From assembly GCA_036386455.1 (NCBI GenBank), contig DASVVS010000056.1, forward strand, positions 1-64,000: a stretch of DNA of 64,000 bases, written 5' to 3'. This DNA is from AC-37 sp036386455. GTDB lineage: Bacteria > Actinomycetota > Thermoleophilia > Solirubrobacterales > Thermoleophilaceae. How positions within the stretch are numbered: position 1 is the stretch's first letter; every line of letters begins with the position of its first letter. Below, piece by piece: positions 34,036-41,254 of the stretch. A model generated the notes under the pieces. That model was not told the DNA's origin. It saw only the letters and a program-made list of their open reading frames with translations, and made no database searches. The translations under genes and the position numbers were made by a program.

Positions 34036-34884
34036 GTGCCTTCACGCATCTTCGCCCCCGGCCTGCTCGACGGGCAGGTCATCCTCGTCACCGGCGGCGG
34101 GACCGGTCTCGGCCGCGCGACCGCGGTGGAGCTCACTGCGCTCGGTGCGCACGTGATCGTGGCGGGCAGGCGCGCGGAGCCGCTCGAGGAGACCGTGTCG
34201 CTGTGCGAGGGCGGGCGCTGCTCGTCGGCGGTGTGCGACATCCGCGAGGAGGACCAGGTGCACGCGCTGGTCGACGACGTGCTCGCACGGCACGGCCGGA
34301 TCGACACGCTGGTCAACAACGCGGGCGGCCAGTACATGACGCCCGCGGAGGACATCTCGCTGAAGGGGTTCGAGACCGTCGTGCGGCTGAACCTGATCGG
34401 GACCTGGCTGATGACGCACGCCGTCGCCACGAAGGCGTTCATCCCGCAGGAGCGCGGCGGCAAGGTGATCTCGGTGACGCTCTCGCCGCACCACGGGCTG
34501 CCCGGCATGGCGCACAGCTCCGCCGCGCGGGCCGCGGTCGAGAACCTCACGCGCGTGCTGTCGATCGAGTGGGCGCGGCACGACATCCGGCTGACCGCAC
34601 TAGCCGCCGGGCACTTCGAGACCGAGGCGATCCAGAAGTACCCGAAGCCGGTCGCCGAGGGGGTGGCGCGCACGGTCCCGCTCCAGCGGCTCGGACGGCC
34701 GGAGGAGCACGCGTGGCTCGTCGCGTACCTCGCCTCGCCGGCGGGCGACTACTACTCAGGCGCGGTGATCACGCTGGACGGCGCGCGCGACAACTGGTTC
34801 GGGCCGTGGCCGCCGCCCGGCTTGGCCGACGCCGAGACCGGCAAGCCGCTCGCCGAGGAGCGGCGGCCGAAGCCGGACGGCTAG
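34036..34884 (+). CDS. SDR of the 2,4-dienoyl-CoA reductase type
   Basis: 282 residues from GTG. The NADP-binding TGGGTGLG is at about 20-27 and NNAGG follows. The usual Tyr-x3-Lys is replaced: the region reads AHSSAARAAVENL, so both canonical residues are missing, as partly true of 2,4-dienoyl-CoA reductases, which also keep the pattern AVEW (here SIEWARHDIR). It probably reduces an enoyl or dienoyl-CoA in beta-oxidation. The C-terminal Trp/Pro-rich tail (WFGPWPPPG) is unusual. Confidence 0.83.
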   Translation: MPSRIFAPGLLDGQVILVTGGGTGLGRATAVELTALGAHVIVAGRRAEPLEETVSLCEGGRCSSAVCDIREEDQVHALVDDVLARHGRIDTLVNNAGGQYMTPAEDISLKGFETVVRLNLIGTWLMTHAVATKAFIPQERGGKVISVTLSPHHGLPGMAHSSAARAAVENLTRVLSIEWARHDIRLTALAAGHFETEAIQKYPKPVAEGVARTVPLQRLGRPEEHAWLVAYLASPAGDYYSGAVITLDGARDNWFGPWPPPGLADAETGKPLAEERRPKPDG

Positions 34885-34922
34885 TCCCGGGGGAGCCGCT
34901 CCACGCCCCGCGCAAAGCGACC

Positions 34923-34961
34923 GGGGTCACTTCCGTCCCTATAGAGGACGCAAGTGACCCC
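34923..34961. repeat. Long near-perfect inverted repeat (REP-like or terminator)
   Basis: The arms 34923-34938 (GGGGTCACTTCCGTCC) and 34946-34961 pair at 15 of 16 positions around a seven-base loop (CTATAGA). It lies 38 bases after the SDR stop and 20 before the MarR operator. No T-run follows, so it is either a bidirectional stem without tract or a REP/MITE-like dispersed element. Confidence 0.5.
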
Positions 34962-34980
34962 GCTTGCATCCTGCCGTGAA

Positions 34981-35002
34981 ATTAGTACGATATAGGACTA
35001 AT
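34981..35002 (+). promoter_or_regulatory. Palindromic operator at the marR start
   Basis: ATTAGTAC-GATATA-GGACTAAT: 7 of 8 arm positions are symmetric. It is strikingly AT-rich for this genome and runs into the ATG at 35001. The inner GATATA could be part of a -10 element. Autoregulation by the MarR protein is the natural reading. Confidence 0.6.
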
Positions 35003-35528
35003 GGTGGCCGACCGGGACACGAAGGGGGCGGTGCGGAGGCACTCGCGGGTGGGAGCGGGGAGGCAGTCGCAAGCGACGGCGGGGCGCCCGGCGGAGGCCG
35101 GCGGCTCGCTCGACCGCGGCAACCTCGGCTTCCGGCTCGCGAAGGCGTCGCAGCGCTGGAACGAGCTCCTCGCCCTGCGCTTTCGCCGCGAGGGCTACGC
35201 CGAGGTGAGGCCCAGCTACGGGTCGATCCTCGTCCCGCTCTTCGAGGAGGACGGGCTGCGGATGGGGGAGCTCGCGCGGCGCGCGGGCCTCAGCAAGCAG
35301 ACGATGACCACGATGGTCCGCCTGCTCGAGCGCGACGGGCTCGTGAGCCGCGCGCCCGACCCGGCCGACGGCCGCGCCTCGCTCGTGTTCCTGACCGAGC
35401 GCTCGCGCGCGTTCCGCCCGGTGGCGGCGCGCGTGGTGCGCGAGATCGAGGAGCTCGTCGAGGAGCGGCTCACCGCCCGCGAGGTCGCCAGGTTCCATCG
35501 ATTCCTGGAGGAGGTCCAGTCCCTATGA
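35001..35528 (+). CDS. MarR-family transcriptional regulator
   Basis: 175 residues. A basic, disordered N-terminus of about 38 residues precedes a winged helix: LRMGELARRAGLSKQTMTTM recognition region, then RLLERDGLVSRAPDPADGRA (wing, with the conserved DGR). The C-terminal helices should dimerise. It overlaps the SRPBCC gene (ATGA) and sits behind an AT-rich palindrome at its own start codon, so it probably represses its own two-gene operon and responds to a small hydrophobic ligand. Confidence 0.88.
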   Translation: MVADRDTKGAVRRHSRVGAGRQSQATAGRPAEAGGSLDRGNLGFRLAKASQRWNELLALRFRREGYAEVRPSYGSILVPLFEEDGLRMGELARRAGLSKQTMTTMVRLLERDGLVSRAPDPADGRASLVFLTERSRAFRPVAARVVREIEELVEERLTAREVARFHRFLEEVQSL

Positions 35529-35920
35529 GGTCACGTACCGTCACCGCCGTCTTCCCCGCCCCGAAGGAGCGGGTCTTCGGCTACATGTCCGACATCCGCA
35601 ACCTGCCGCGCTGGGCCACGGAGTTCGCACGCGAGGTGGAGGTCGTGGACGGCCGGCACGTCGTGCGCAACGGGCTCGGCGAGTTCCTGTTCGAGATCCG
35701 CGCGGACGAGCGCACCGGCGTCGTGGACATGTACGCGGGACCGTCGGAGGAGCAGATGGGCGTGTTCCCGACGCGCGTGGTCGAGCTGCCGGGCGGGCGC
35801 AGCGCGTACTCGTTCACGATGTTCCAGGCGCCGGACATGCCGGACGAGCTGTTCGAGTCGCAGTACGAGTCGCTGCGGCGCGAGTTCGAGAACCTCGAGC
35901 GCGAGTTCGCGGCCGCCTGA
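35525..35920 (+). CDS. SRPBCC (START-like) ligand-binding protein
   Basis: 131 residues. The N-terminal strand and helix (TVTAVFPAPKERVFGYMSD) and the pattern of antiparallel strands ending in a long C-terminal helix (FESQYESLRREFENLEREF) are typical of the polyketide-cyclase/START-like fold, with a cavity for hydrophobic ligands. Co-translated with the MarR regulator, so it may bind, modify or sequester the same effector. Confidence 0.8.
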   Translation: MRSRTVTAVFPAPKERVFGYMSDIRNLPRWATEFAREVEVVDGRHVVRNGLGEFLFEIRADERTGVVDMYAGPSEEQMGVFPTRVVELPGGRSAYSFTMFQAPDMPDELFESQYESLRREFENLEREFAAA

Positions 35921-35950
35921 CTCGCCATCGCCGCGTGAGCGGAGCTTTGG

Positions 35951-35982
35951 GCGGGGCGGCCCGGAACGGTAGGCCGCCCCGC
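35951..35982 (+). terminator. Strong hairpin after the MarR-SRPBCC operon
   Basis: GCGGGGCGGCC and GGCCGCCCCGC pair perfectly (11 bp) around a ten-base loop, 30 bases after the SRPBCC stop. No T-run follows. Terminator by position and strength. Confidence 0.65.
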
Positions 35983-36059
35983 GCGCCCCGACGCTATGTC
36001 CCCGGGACAGGGGGTGTCAATACGCCAGAACGGTGGCTTCGAACCCCGCAGAGCATGCG

Positions 36060-36078
36060 AAAACCCCTCGATTGGGGA
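36060..36078 (-). terminator. Weak intrinsic terminator after arfB
   Basis: On the minus strand CCCC-AATCGA-GGGG is followed by TTTTCG, four bases after the arfB stop codon. The stem is short, but the T-run is the only one of its kind in this stretch. Confidence 0.5.
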
Positions 36079-36081
36079 TCG

Positions 36082-36492
36082 CTAGTCCGCCTCCGGCCGG
36101 CGCCGCGCGCGCTTGATCTCACCGCGCTGGCGCTTCCCCTCGAGCCGCCGCTGCTTGGCGCCGCGCGACGGCCTCGTGGCCCGCCGCGCGCGCGGCACCA
36201 CGAGGGCGGCCGACAGCCGCCCGCGCAGCCGCTCGAGCGCCAGCTCGCGGTTGCGCGCCTGCGAGCGCGAGTCCTGCGCCACCGCCGTCACGCGCGGCCC
36301 GCAGCGCGCCATCACCCGCCGCTTCTGCTCGTCGCTGAGGGCGGCGGAGGCTCCCACGTCGAACACCGCCTCGATGCGCGAGGCGGTCACGTTCGCGTGC
36401 TGGCCCCCCGGGCCGGACGAGCGGCTCGCGCGAAGCTCGATCTCCGCCAGCGGGATCGCTACGCCGCGGCCGACCCGGAGGGGTTCGTCCAT
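36082..36492 (-). CDS. arfB: Alternative ribosome-rescue aminoacyl-tRNA hydrolase
   Basis: 136 residues. A release-factor domain 3 with the catalytic GGQ at 29-31 (SSGPGGQHANVTAS) and a long basic C-terminal tail (RGAKQRRLEGKRQRGEIKRARRR) that in ArfB/YaeJ enters the empty mRNA channel of stalled ribosomes. It hydrolyses peptidyl-tRNA on non-stop complexes. Residues 1-15 are short, as usual. It follows the SDR gene after 38 bases on the same strand. Confidence 0.92.
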   Translation of the reverse strand: MDEPLRVGRGVAIPLAEIELRASRSSGPGGQHANVTASRIEAVFDVGASAALSDEQKRRVMARCGPRVTAVAQDSRSQARNRELALERLRGRLSAALVVPRARRATRPSRGAKQRRLEGKRQRGEIKRARRRPEAD

Positions 36493-36530
36493 GTGCTCGC
36501 GCGGGTCCTGGTGCCTCGCGCGGCTCCGCC

Positions 36531-37358
36531 CTAGGTGTACATCCCGGAGAACTGCCCGCCCGTCACGTTCAGCACCTGACCGTGCACGTAGTTCGACCAC
36601 GGCGAGCAGAGGAAGAACACGCCGCCGGCGGCCTCCTCGGGCGTGGCCGGGCGGCCGAGCGGGATGATCATCGCCGCCATCTGGCGGAGCTGCTCGGGGA
36701 TGCCGAGCTGGATCTCCTGGCCCTCCTTCTGGAACGTGCCGGCCTCCTCCTTGGCGGCGGTGAGGCGCGTCTCGACGAACCCGAACGCGACGGCGTTCAC
36801 GTTGATCTTGAACTGGCCCCACTCCTTGGCGAGCGTCTTGGTCAGGCCGACGACGCCGGACTTGCCCGACGAGTAGTTCACCTGCCCGGCGTTGCCCATG
36901 GTGCCGGACACCGACGAGATGTTCACGACCTTGCGGAAGACCTCGCGGCCCTCCTCGCGCTCCTTCTTGGCCGGCTCGCGCAGGTGCGGGGCGGCGGCGC
37001 GGAGGACCTTGAACGGGACCACGTTGTGGATGTCGAGCATCGCCCGGAACTGGTCGTCCGTCATCTTGTGGATCGGGCCGTCCCTGGTGTAGCCCGCGTT
37101 GTTGACGATGATGTCGATCTTGCCGAACTCGTCGACGGCCTTCTGGACGAGCTGGTCCGGCACGCCGTCGGCGGTCAGGTCGCCCGCGAAGACGGTGGTC
37201 TCGCCGTCGATCTCACCCGCCGCCTGCTCGGCGACGTCTCCGTCGAGGTCGTTGATCAGGACCTGCGCGCCCTGCTCGGCGAGCAGTTCCGCCGTCGCGC
37301 GGCCGATGCCGCGCGCCGAGCCCGTGACGATGGCCGACTTTCCGTCGAGTACTCCCAC
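36531..37358 (-). CDS. 3-oxoacyl-(ACP) reductase-like SDR
   Basis: 275 residues, GTG start with AAGGAGA upstream. Classical SDR: TGSARGIG cofactor loop, NNAGY, catalytic Ser in NISSVSG, and Tyr/Lys in NYSSGKSG. The C-terminal GGQFSGMY matches FabG-like enzymes. A 15-residue charged insert (REPAKKEREEGREVF) before the catalytic Ser resembles the C-terminal-SDR type of actinobacterial FabG4/HSD17B4 relatives. It likely acts on beta-hydroxyacyl-CoA. Confidence 0.88.
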   Translation of the reverse strand: MGVLDGKSAIVTGSARGIGRATAELLAEQGAQVLINDLDGDVAEQAAGEIDGETTVFAGDLTADGVPDQLVQKAVDEFGKIDIIVNNAGYTRDGPIHKMTDDQFRAMLDIHNVVPFKVLRAAAPHLREPAKKEREEGREVFRKVVNISSVSGTMGNAGQVNYSSGKSGVVGLTKTLAKEWGQFKINVNAVAFGFVETRLTAAKEEAGTFQKEGQEIQLGIPEQLRQMAAMIIPLGRPATPEEAAGGVFFLCSPWSNYVHGQVLNVTGGQFSGMYT

Positions 37359-37438
37359 TGGTGAATCTCCTTGTGCCGTTTTCGAGGCGGCAACTATGAC
37401 GTAGCGCCGCGCGGCCCGACCGGCGGTACCCTCGCCCG

Positions 37439-39517
37439 ATCGGGTGGAGGATCCTCATAGGGGTCGCGCTGGCGCTGGCTCTGCCGTGCTCCGCGAGCGC
37501 CGCGCCGCCCACGAACTGCGGCGGCGACGCGATCAAGCCGACCCAGTCGATCGTCGGCTCGTTCGACAGCGGTCTCGAGGGCAGCTACGTGATGGTCCCG
37601 TTCGACGTGCCCGCGGGGACGACGCAGGTGCGCGTGAAGTACTGCTTCGACCAGCCCGAGTCGCCGACCAACGCGCAGATCCGGCACACGCTCGACCTCG
37701 GCCTGTACGAGCCGCGCGAGCGGACCGACGTGCCCTGGGGACTCGGCGAGTTCCGCGGCTGGGGCGGATCGAGCCACCCGGACGTGACGCTCACCGCGGA
37801 GGGCTTCTCGAGCGAGGCCGACCGGCGCAAGCACGTGCCCGGCAAGACCACGCGCGCGTTCAAGCCGGGGCCGATCGAGCCCGGGCAGTGGGCGGCGGAG
37901 CTGGGCGTGGCGGCGGTGGCCTCGCAGGACGAGGGCGACAGCGACGGGAAGGTCGGCTGGCGCGTGGAGGTGGAGCTGCGCTCCGACCCGGCCTTCGCCG
38001 ACGAGCCCTACCGTCCGGCGCCGTACGACTCCCGGCCGGCGCGCTCGGAGCCGGGCTGGTACGCGGGCGACCTGCACGTGCACGCCGAGCACTCGGCGCT
38101 GGGCGATGCGCTGATGAGCGAGGTCTTCGGCTACGCCTTCGGCGCCCCGCCCGACGGCGCCGGGCTCGACTTCATCACGCTGTCCGACTACGTCGGCGGC
38201 GCGCAGTGGGGCGAGATCGGGCGCTACCAGGGGCAGTATCCCGGCAAGCTGATCGTGCGCAGCAGCGAGACGATCACCTACCGCGGCCACACGAACGCGC
38301 ACGCGACGCCCAACAACGTCGACTACCGCACCGGCCCGATCTACGCGGTCGGCCCGAACGGCGCCCTGACCCTCTTCACGGCCGCGCGCACGCCGCAGCA
38401 CATCTTCGACCGCGCGCACGCGACCGGCGGGTTCACCCAGGTGAACCACCCGACGATCTTCCCGTCCGAGGTGCCGGTGTTCCAGGGGCTCTGCCGCGGC
38501 TGCCCGTGGGACTACGCGGACGCCGAGACCGACTGGCGCAAGGTCGACGCCTACGAGGTGCACACCGGCCCCGCGGGCACGCCCGGCTCGACGGGGAACG
38601 AGCCCGGCCCGAACCCGTTCACGCCGGCGGCGATCGAGGAGTTCGACCGGCTGCGGCGCGAGGGCTACCGGGTGACCGGGGTGGCCGTGAGCGACTCGCA
38701 CAACGCGGGCCGCACCCCCGGCGGGGTGACGCAGTCGCCGATCGGCATCGGCACGACGGTCGTGTACGCGCCGGAGCTCTCGGAGGAGGGGATCCAGCAG
38801 GGCGTGGAGGCCGGGCACGCGTACGTGAAGCTCTTCGGCCACCAGAGCCCAGACCTGCGCCTGACCGCCCGCTCGGGTGAGCGGACCGCCATGATGGGCG
38901 ACCGGCTCGACGGCGACTCGGCGACCTTCGAGGCACAGGTGATCGGCGGCGTGACGACCGTCCAGCCGCGGACGCTCGTCGTGCTCCGCGACGGGGTGCC
39001 GTTCCTCACGGTGCCGGTCGTGATGGCCGGAGGAGCGTTCACCTTCTCGTTCTCGTCGATCGGCGAGGGCGACTACCGGATCCAGGTGATGCGCGGGACC
39101 GCGGTCGACGCGCTGTCGAACCCGATCACGCTCGGCGCCCGCCCCGAGCCGGCGCCGCCGCCCGGCGCCCCGCCCGGCCAGGGCCCCGGCCCGGGCCCGC
39201 CGTCGGACGGCAGCGGCCCGGCTCGGCCGCCCGGGCCCTCCACGCTGCGCCTGTCGGGGAGCCCGAAGCGGGTGCGCGCGGGCAAGCGCGTGCGGTTCCG
39301 CTTCAAGGTGCTCACGGGCAGCGGCCCGAAGGCGCGCGTGGCCGGCGCCGTGATCCGCTTCGGCGGCCGCAAGGCACGCACCGGCGCAGACGGGATCGTC
39401 CGCTTCACCGTGCTCCACAGGCATGGCGGCCTCAAGCGCGCGAGCGCGTCGAAGCCCGGGCTCGGCAAGTCGGTCGTGAAGCTGCGCGTGCTGCCGGCGA
39501 AGAAAAAGCGCCGCTAG
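37439..39517 (+). CDS. Secreted PHP-like (CehA/McbA type) metallohydrolase, unusual start
   Basis: About 692 residues. The frame clearly contains a signal peptide (WRILIGVALALALPCSASA) encoded from about 37445, but no ATG, GTG or TTG lies between the preceding stop (37397) and GTG 37589. ATC 37439 is placed here as provisional start. The PHP-like domain shows GDLHVHAEHS, FITLSDY, SSETITYRGH, VNHPTIFP and SDSHNAG (metal ligands). A Pro/Gly linker then leads to a C-terminal Ig-like domain (residues 600-690) with a basic end, KKKRR. Likely a phosphoesterase-like extracellular enzyme. Confidence 0.75.
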   Translation: MGWRILIGVALALALPCSASAAPPTNCGGDAIKPTQSIVGSFDSGLEGSYVMVPFDVPAGTTQVRVKYCFDQPESPTNAQIRHTLDLGLYEPRERTDVPWGLGEFRGWGGSSHPDVTLTAEGFSSEADRRKHVPGKTTRAFKPGPIEPGQWAAELGVAAVASQDEGDSDGKVGWRVEVELRSDPAFADEPYRPAPYDSRPARSEPGWYAGDLHVHAEHSALGDALMSEVFGYAFGAPPDGAGLDFITLSDYVGGAQWGEIGRYQGQYPGKLIVRSSETITYRGHTNAHATPNNVDYRTGPIYAVGPNGALTLFTAARTPQHIFDRAHATGGFTQVNHPTIFPSEVPVFQGLCRGCPWDYADAETDWRKVDAYEVHTGPAGTPGSTGNEPGPNPFTPAAIEEFDRLRREGYRVTGVAVSDSHNAGRTPGGVTQSPIGIGTTVVYAPELSEEGIQQGVEAGHAYVKLFGHQSPDLRLTARSGERTAMMGDRLDGDSATFEAQVIGGVTTVQPRTLVVLRDGVPFLTVPVVMAGGAFTFSFSSIGEGDYRIQVMRGTAVDALSNPITLGARPEPAPPPGAPPGQGPGPGPPSDGSGPARPPGPSTLRLSGSPKRVRAGKRVRFRFKVLTGSGPKARVAGAVIRFGGRKARTGADGIVRFTVLHRHGGLKRASASKPGLGKSVVKLRVLPAKKKRR

Positions 39518-39527
39518 CGCGTCGCCG

Positions 39528-39935
39528 TTAGCGCGTCGCGGCGGCGCGGACGTTCCTCATGGCCTCCTCGAAGCAGACGTAGGTCCGGTGGCGGCGGATC
39601 TGGCCGCCCTCGAACTCGAAGACGTGGGCGAGCCCCAGTGCGACCTCGACGCCGCTGCCGGCGGCGACCGCGTCGAAGGCGATCCAGGTGGTCACCGTGT
39701 TCTCCGCCTCTAGGTGGCGCTCGAGGCCGATGCCGAACGACTCCCACGGCTCCTTGACGGCGCTCCACCACCTGCGCATGCCCTCCACGCCGTGCTCGAC
39801 CGGCTCGAGCTGCGGGAGCAGGCCGCCGGTGTGCCACTCCACGTGCGGGTGGACGTAGGGGACGATCGAGTCGAGGTCGTCGCGGTTCAGCGCCTCGTAG
39901 ACCTGCAGCACGCGGTCGAGGAGGACGCTCGGCAT
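39528..39935 (-). CDS. NTF2-like (SnoaL) protein
   Basis: 135 residues. Helical N-terminus (VLQVYEALNRDDLDSIVPYV) followed by HPHVEWH and a curved sheet ending FEFEGGQIRRHRTYVCFEEAM: the cone-shaped NTF2-like fold of SnoaL-type isomerases and hydrolases. The acidic and His residues in the pocket could be catalytic, but the substrate is unknown. Four bases separate it from the upstream SDR gene. Confidence 0.8.
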   Translation of the reverse strand: MPSVLLDRVLQVYEALNRDDLDSIVPYVHPHVEWHTGGLLPQLEPVEHGVEGMRRWWSAVKEPWESFGIGLERHLEAENTVTTWIAFDAVAAGSGVEVALGLAHVFEFEGGQIRRHRTYVCFEEAMRNVRAAATR

Positions 39936-39939
39936 CGCT

Positions 39940-40782
39940 CTAGCGCGGGCGCGGGAAGCGGGACGCCATCACGGCGTCCCAGCCGCGGTCGGGCAGCAGG
40001 GCGTGCATCCCCAGCATCACGCGCGCGCCGGCCGTGATCACGTAGCGCGGCTTGGGGCGCTTCTTCGCGATCGCCCTGTGGATCGCGCGCGCCACGGCCT
40101 CGGGCGGGGCCGCCATGCGCGCCGCGGGCCCCTCGTACGCGCTCGCCGTGGTGGCGGCCACGGCGTTGTTGAACTCCGAGTACGGCCCGTCGCTCTCGGT
40201 CGCGCGGCCGAGCGCGCCCACCGCGGCGTTGCCGAACTCCGTCTTGATCAGGCCGGGCTCGATGATCACGACGTCGACGCCGAAGCCGCTGGCCTCGAAG
40301 CGCAGCACGTCCGAGAGCCCCTCGACCGCGTGCTTGGTCGCGTGGTAGATGCCGCCCCCCGGGAAGGTGAGCCTCCCGCCCATCGAGCTGACGTTCACGA
40401 TCCGGCCGCGTCGCTGCTCGCGCATGCCGGGCAGCACGAGCTGGCACATGCGTATCAGGCCGAGGACGTTCGTCTCGAACTGCCGGCGCACCTCGTCCAT
40501 CGACACGGACTCGATCGCGCCCGAGAGGCTGTAGCCGGCGTTGTTCACGAGCGCCCCCACGGCACCCTCGCGCTCCACGACCTCCGCCACCGCGCTCTGC
40601 ATCGAGCTCTCGTCGGTCACGTCGAGCTGGAGCAGCCGGCAGCCGCGCGCCTCGAGGTCCTCGATCGACTCGAGCCGGCGGGCGGTCGCGTAGACCGTCA
40701 GGCCGCGCTCGGCGAGGTACTGCGCGGTCGCTCGCCCGATCCCCGTGGAGCACCCCGTGATCAGGACGGCATTCGACGCCAT
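39940..40782 (-). CDS. Short-chain dehydrogenase/reductase
   Basis: 280 residues. TGCSTGIG cofactor loop, NNAGYS, catalytic Ser in NVSSMGG and Tyr/Lys in IYHATKHAVEG; all residues needed are present. The sequence style (RFEASGFGVDVVIIEPG, then a long C-terminal segment) matches retinol-dehydrogenase/oxidoreductase-like SDRs. Flanked on both sides by NTF2-like genes on the same strand; such pairs occur in steroid or polyketide metabolism. Confidence 0.86.
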   Translation of the reverse strand: MASNAVLITGCSTGIGRATAQYLAERGLTVYATARRLESIEDLEARGCRLLQLDVTDESSMQSAVAEVVEREGAVGALVNNAGYSLSGAIESVSMDEVRRQFETNVLGLIRMCQLVLPGMREQRRGRIVNVSSMGGRLTFPGGGIYHATKHAVEGLSDVLRFEASGFGVDVVIIEPGLIKTEFGNAAVGALGRATESDGPYSEFNNAVAATTASAYEGPAARMAAPPEAVARAIHRAIAKKRPKPRYVITAGARVMLGMHALLPDRGWDAVMASRFPRPR

Positions 40783-40793
40783 GTGGCGCAAAA

Positions 40794-41216
40794 CTACCGG
40801 AAGCCGGGCTGGCCACCGCCCGTCAGGCCGGCCGCGGCGAGGGCGTCCTCCTCCGTGCGGAAGAAGCCGATCCACACGGCCCGGTCGCCGCGGAACCTCA
40901 GCACGCCCACAACCGGCTGCTCGAGCGCCACGCCGGACGAGTGCGCGGAGCCGCGGAGCACGCCGGTCCCGACCACCGCGTCCCCCTCCTCGCGCATCTC
41001 GATCTCCTGCGCGTGCAGGCCGGACCAGACGTCCTCTCGCTCGTGCAGCCAGGCCCGCAGCCCTTCGTGCCCGCGGAAGGGAGAGCCCAGGAACTCGCCC
41101 AGCATCGGCACGAGCGTCACGTCCTCGTGCGTCATGGCCACGAGCCGCTCGCCGTCGCCCCGGTTGAGCGCGGCGATCCACGCGCGCGTCAGCTCGATGC
41201 GGTCGTTCCCGCTCAC
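40794..41216 (-). CDS. NTF2-like (SnoaL) protein
   Basis: 140 residues from GTG. Pattern as in SnoaL-like domains: an N-terminal helix with WIAALNRGDGERLVAMTHED, then sheet strands including FRGHEGLRAWL and VLRFRGDRAVWIGFF. It lies 11 bases upstream of the SDR, so it is the first gene of a three-gene unit NTF2-SDR-NTF2. It differs clearly from the second NTF2 protein, so this is not a recent duplication. Confidence 0.8.
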   Translation of the reverse strand: MSGNDRIELTRAWIAALNRGDGERLVAMTHEDVTLVPMLGEFLGSPFRGHEGLRAWLHEREDVWSGLHAQEIEMREEGDAVVGTGVLRGSAHSSGVALEQPVVGVLRFRGDRAVWIGFFRTEEDALAAAGLTGGGQPGFR

Positions 41217-41254
41217 GGCTTGGCCCCGGCCTGCATCGGCTGTATTTTCGCCAC

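Noticed and set aside
36031..36047. GGCTTCGAACCCC, considered as the end of a tRNA gene
   Set aside because: No acceptor or anticodon arm can be folded upstream on either strand.
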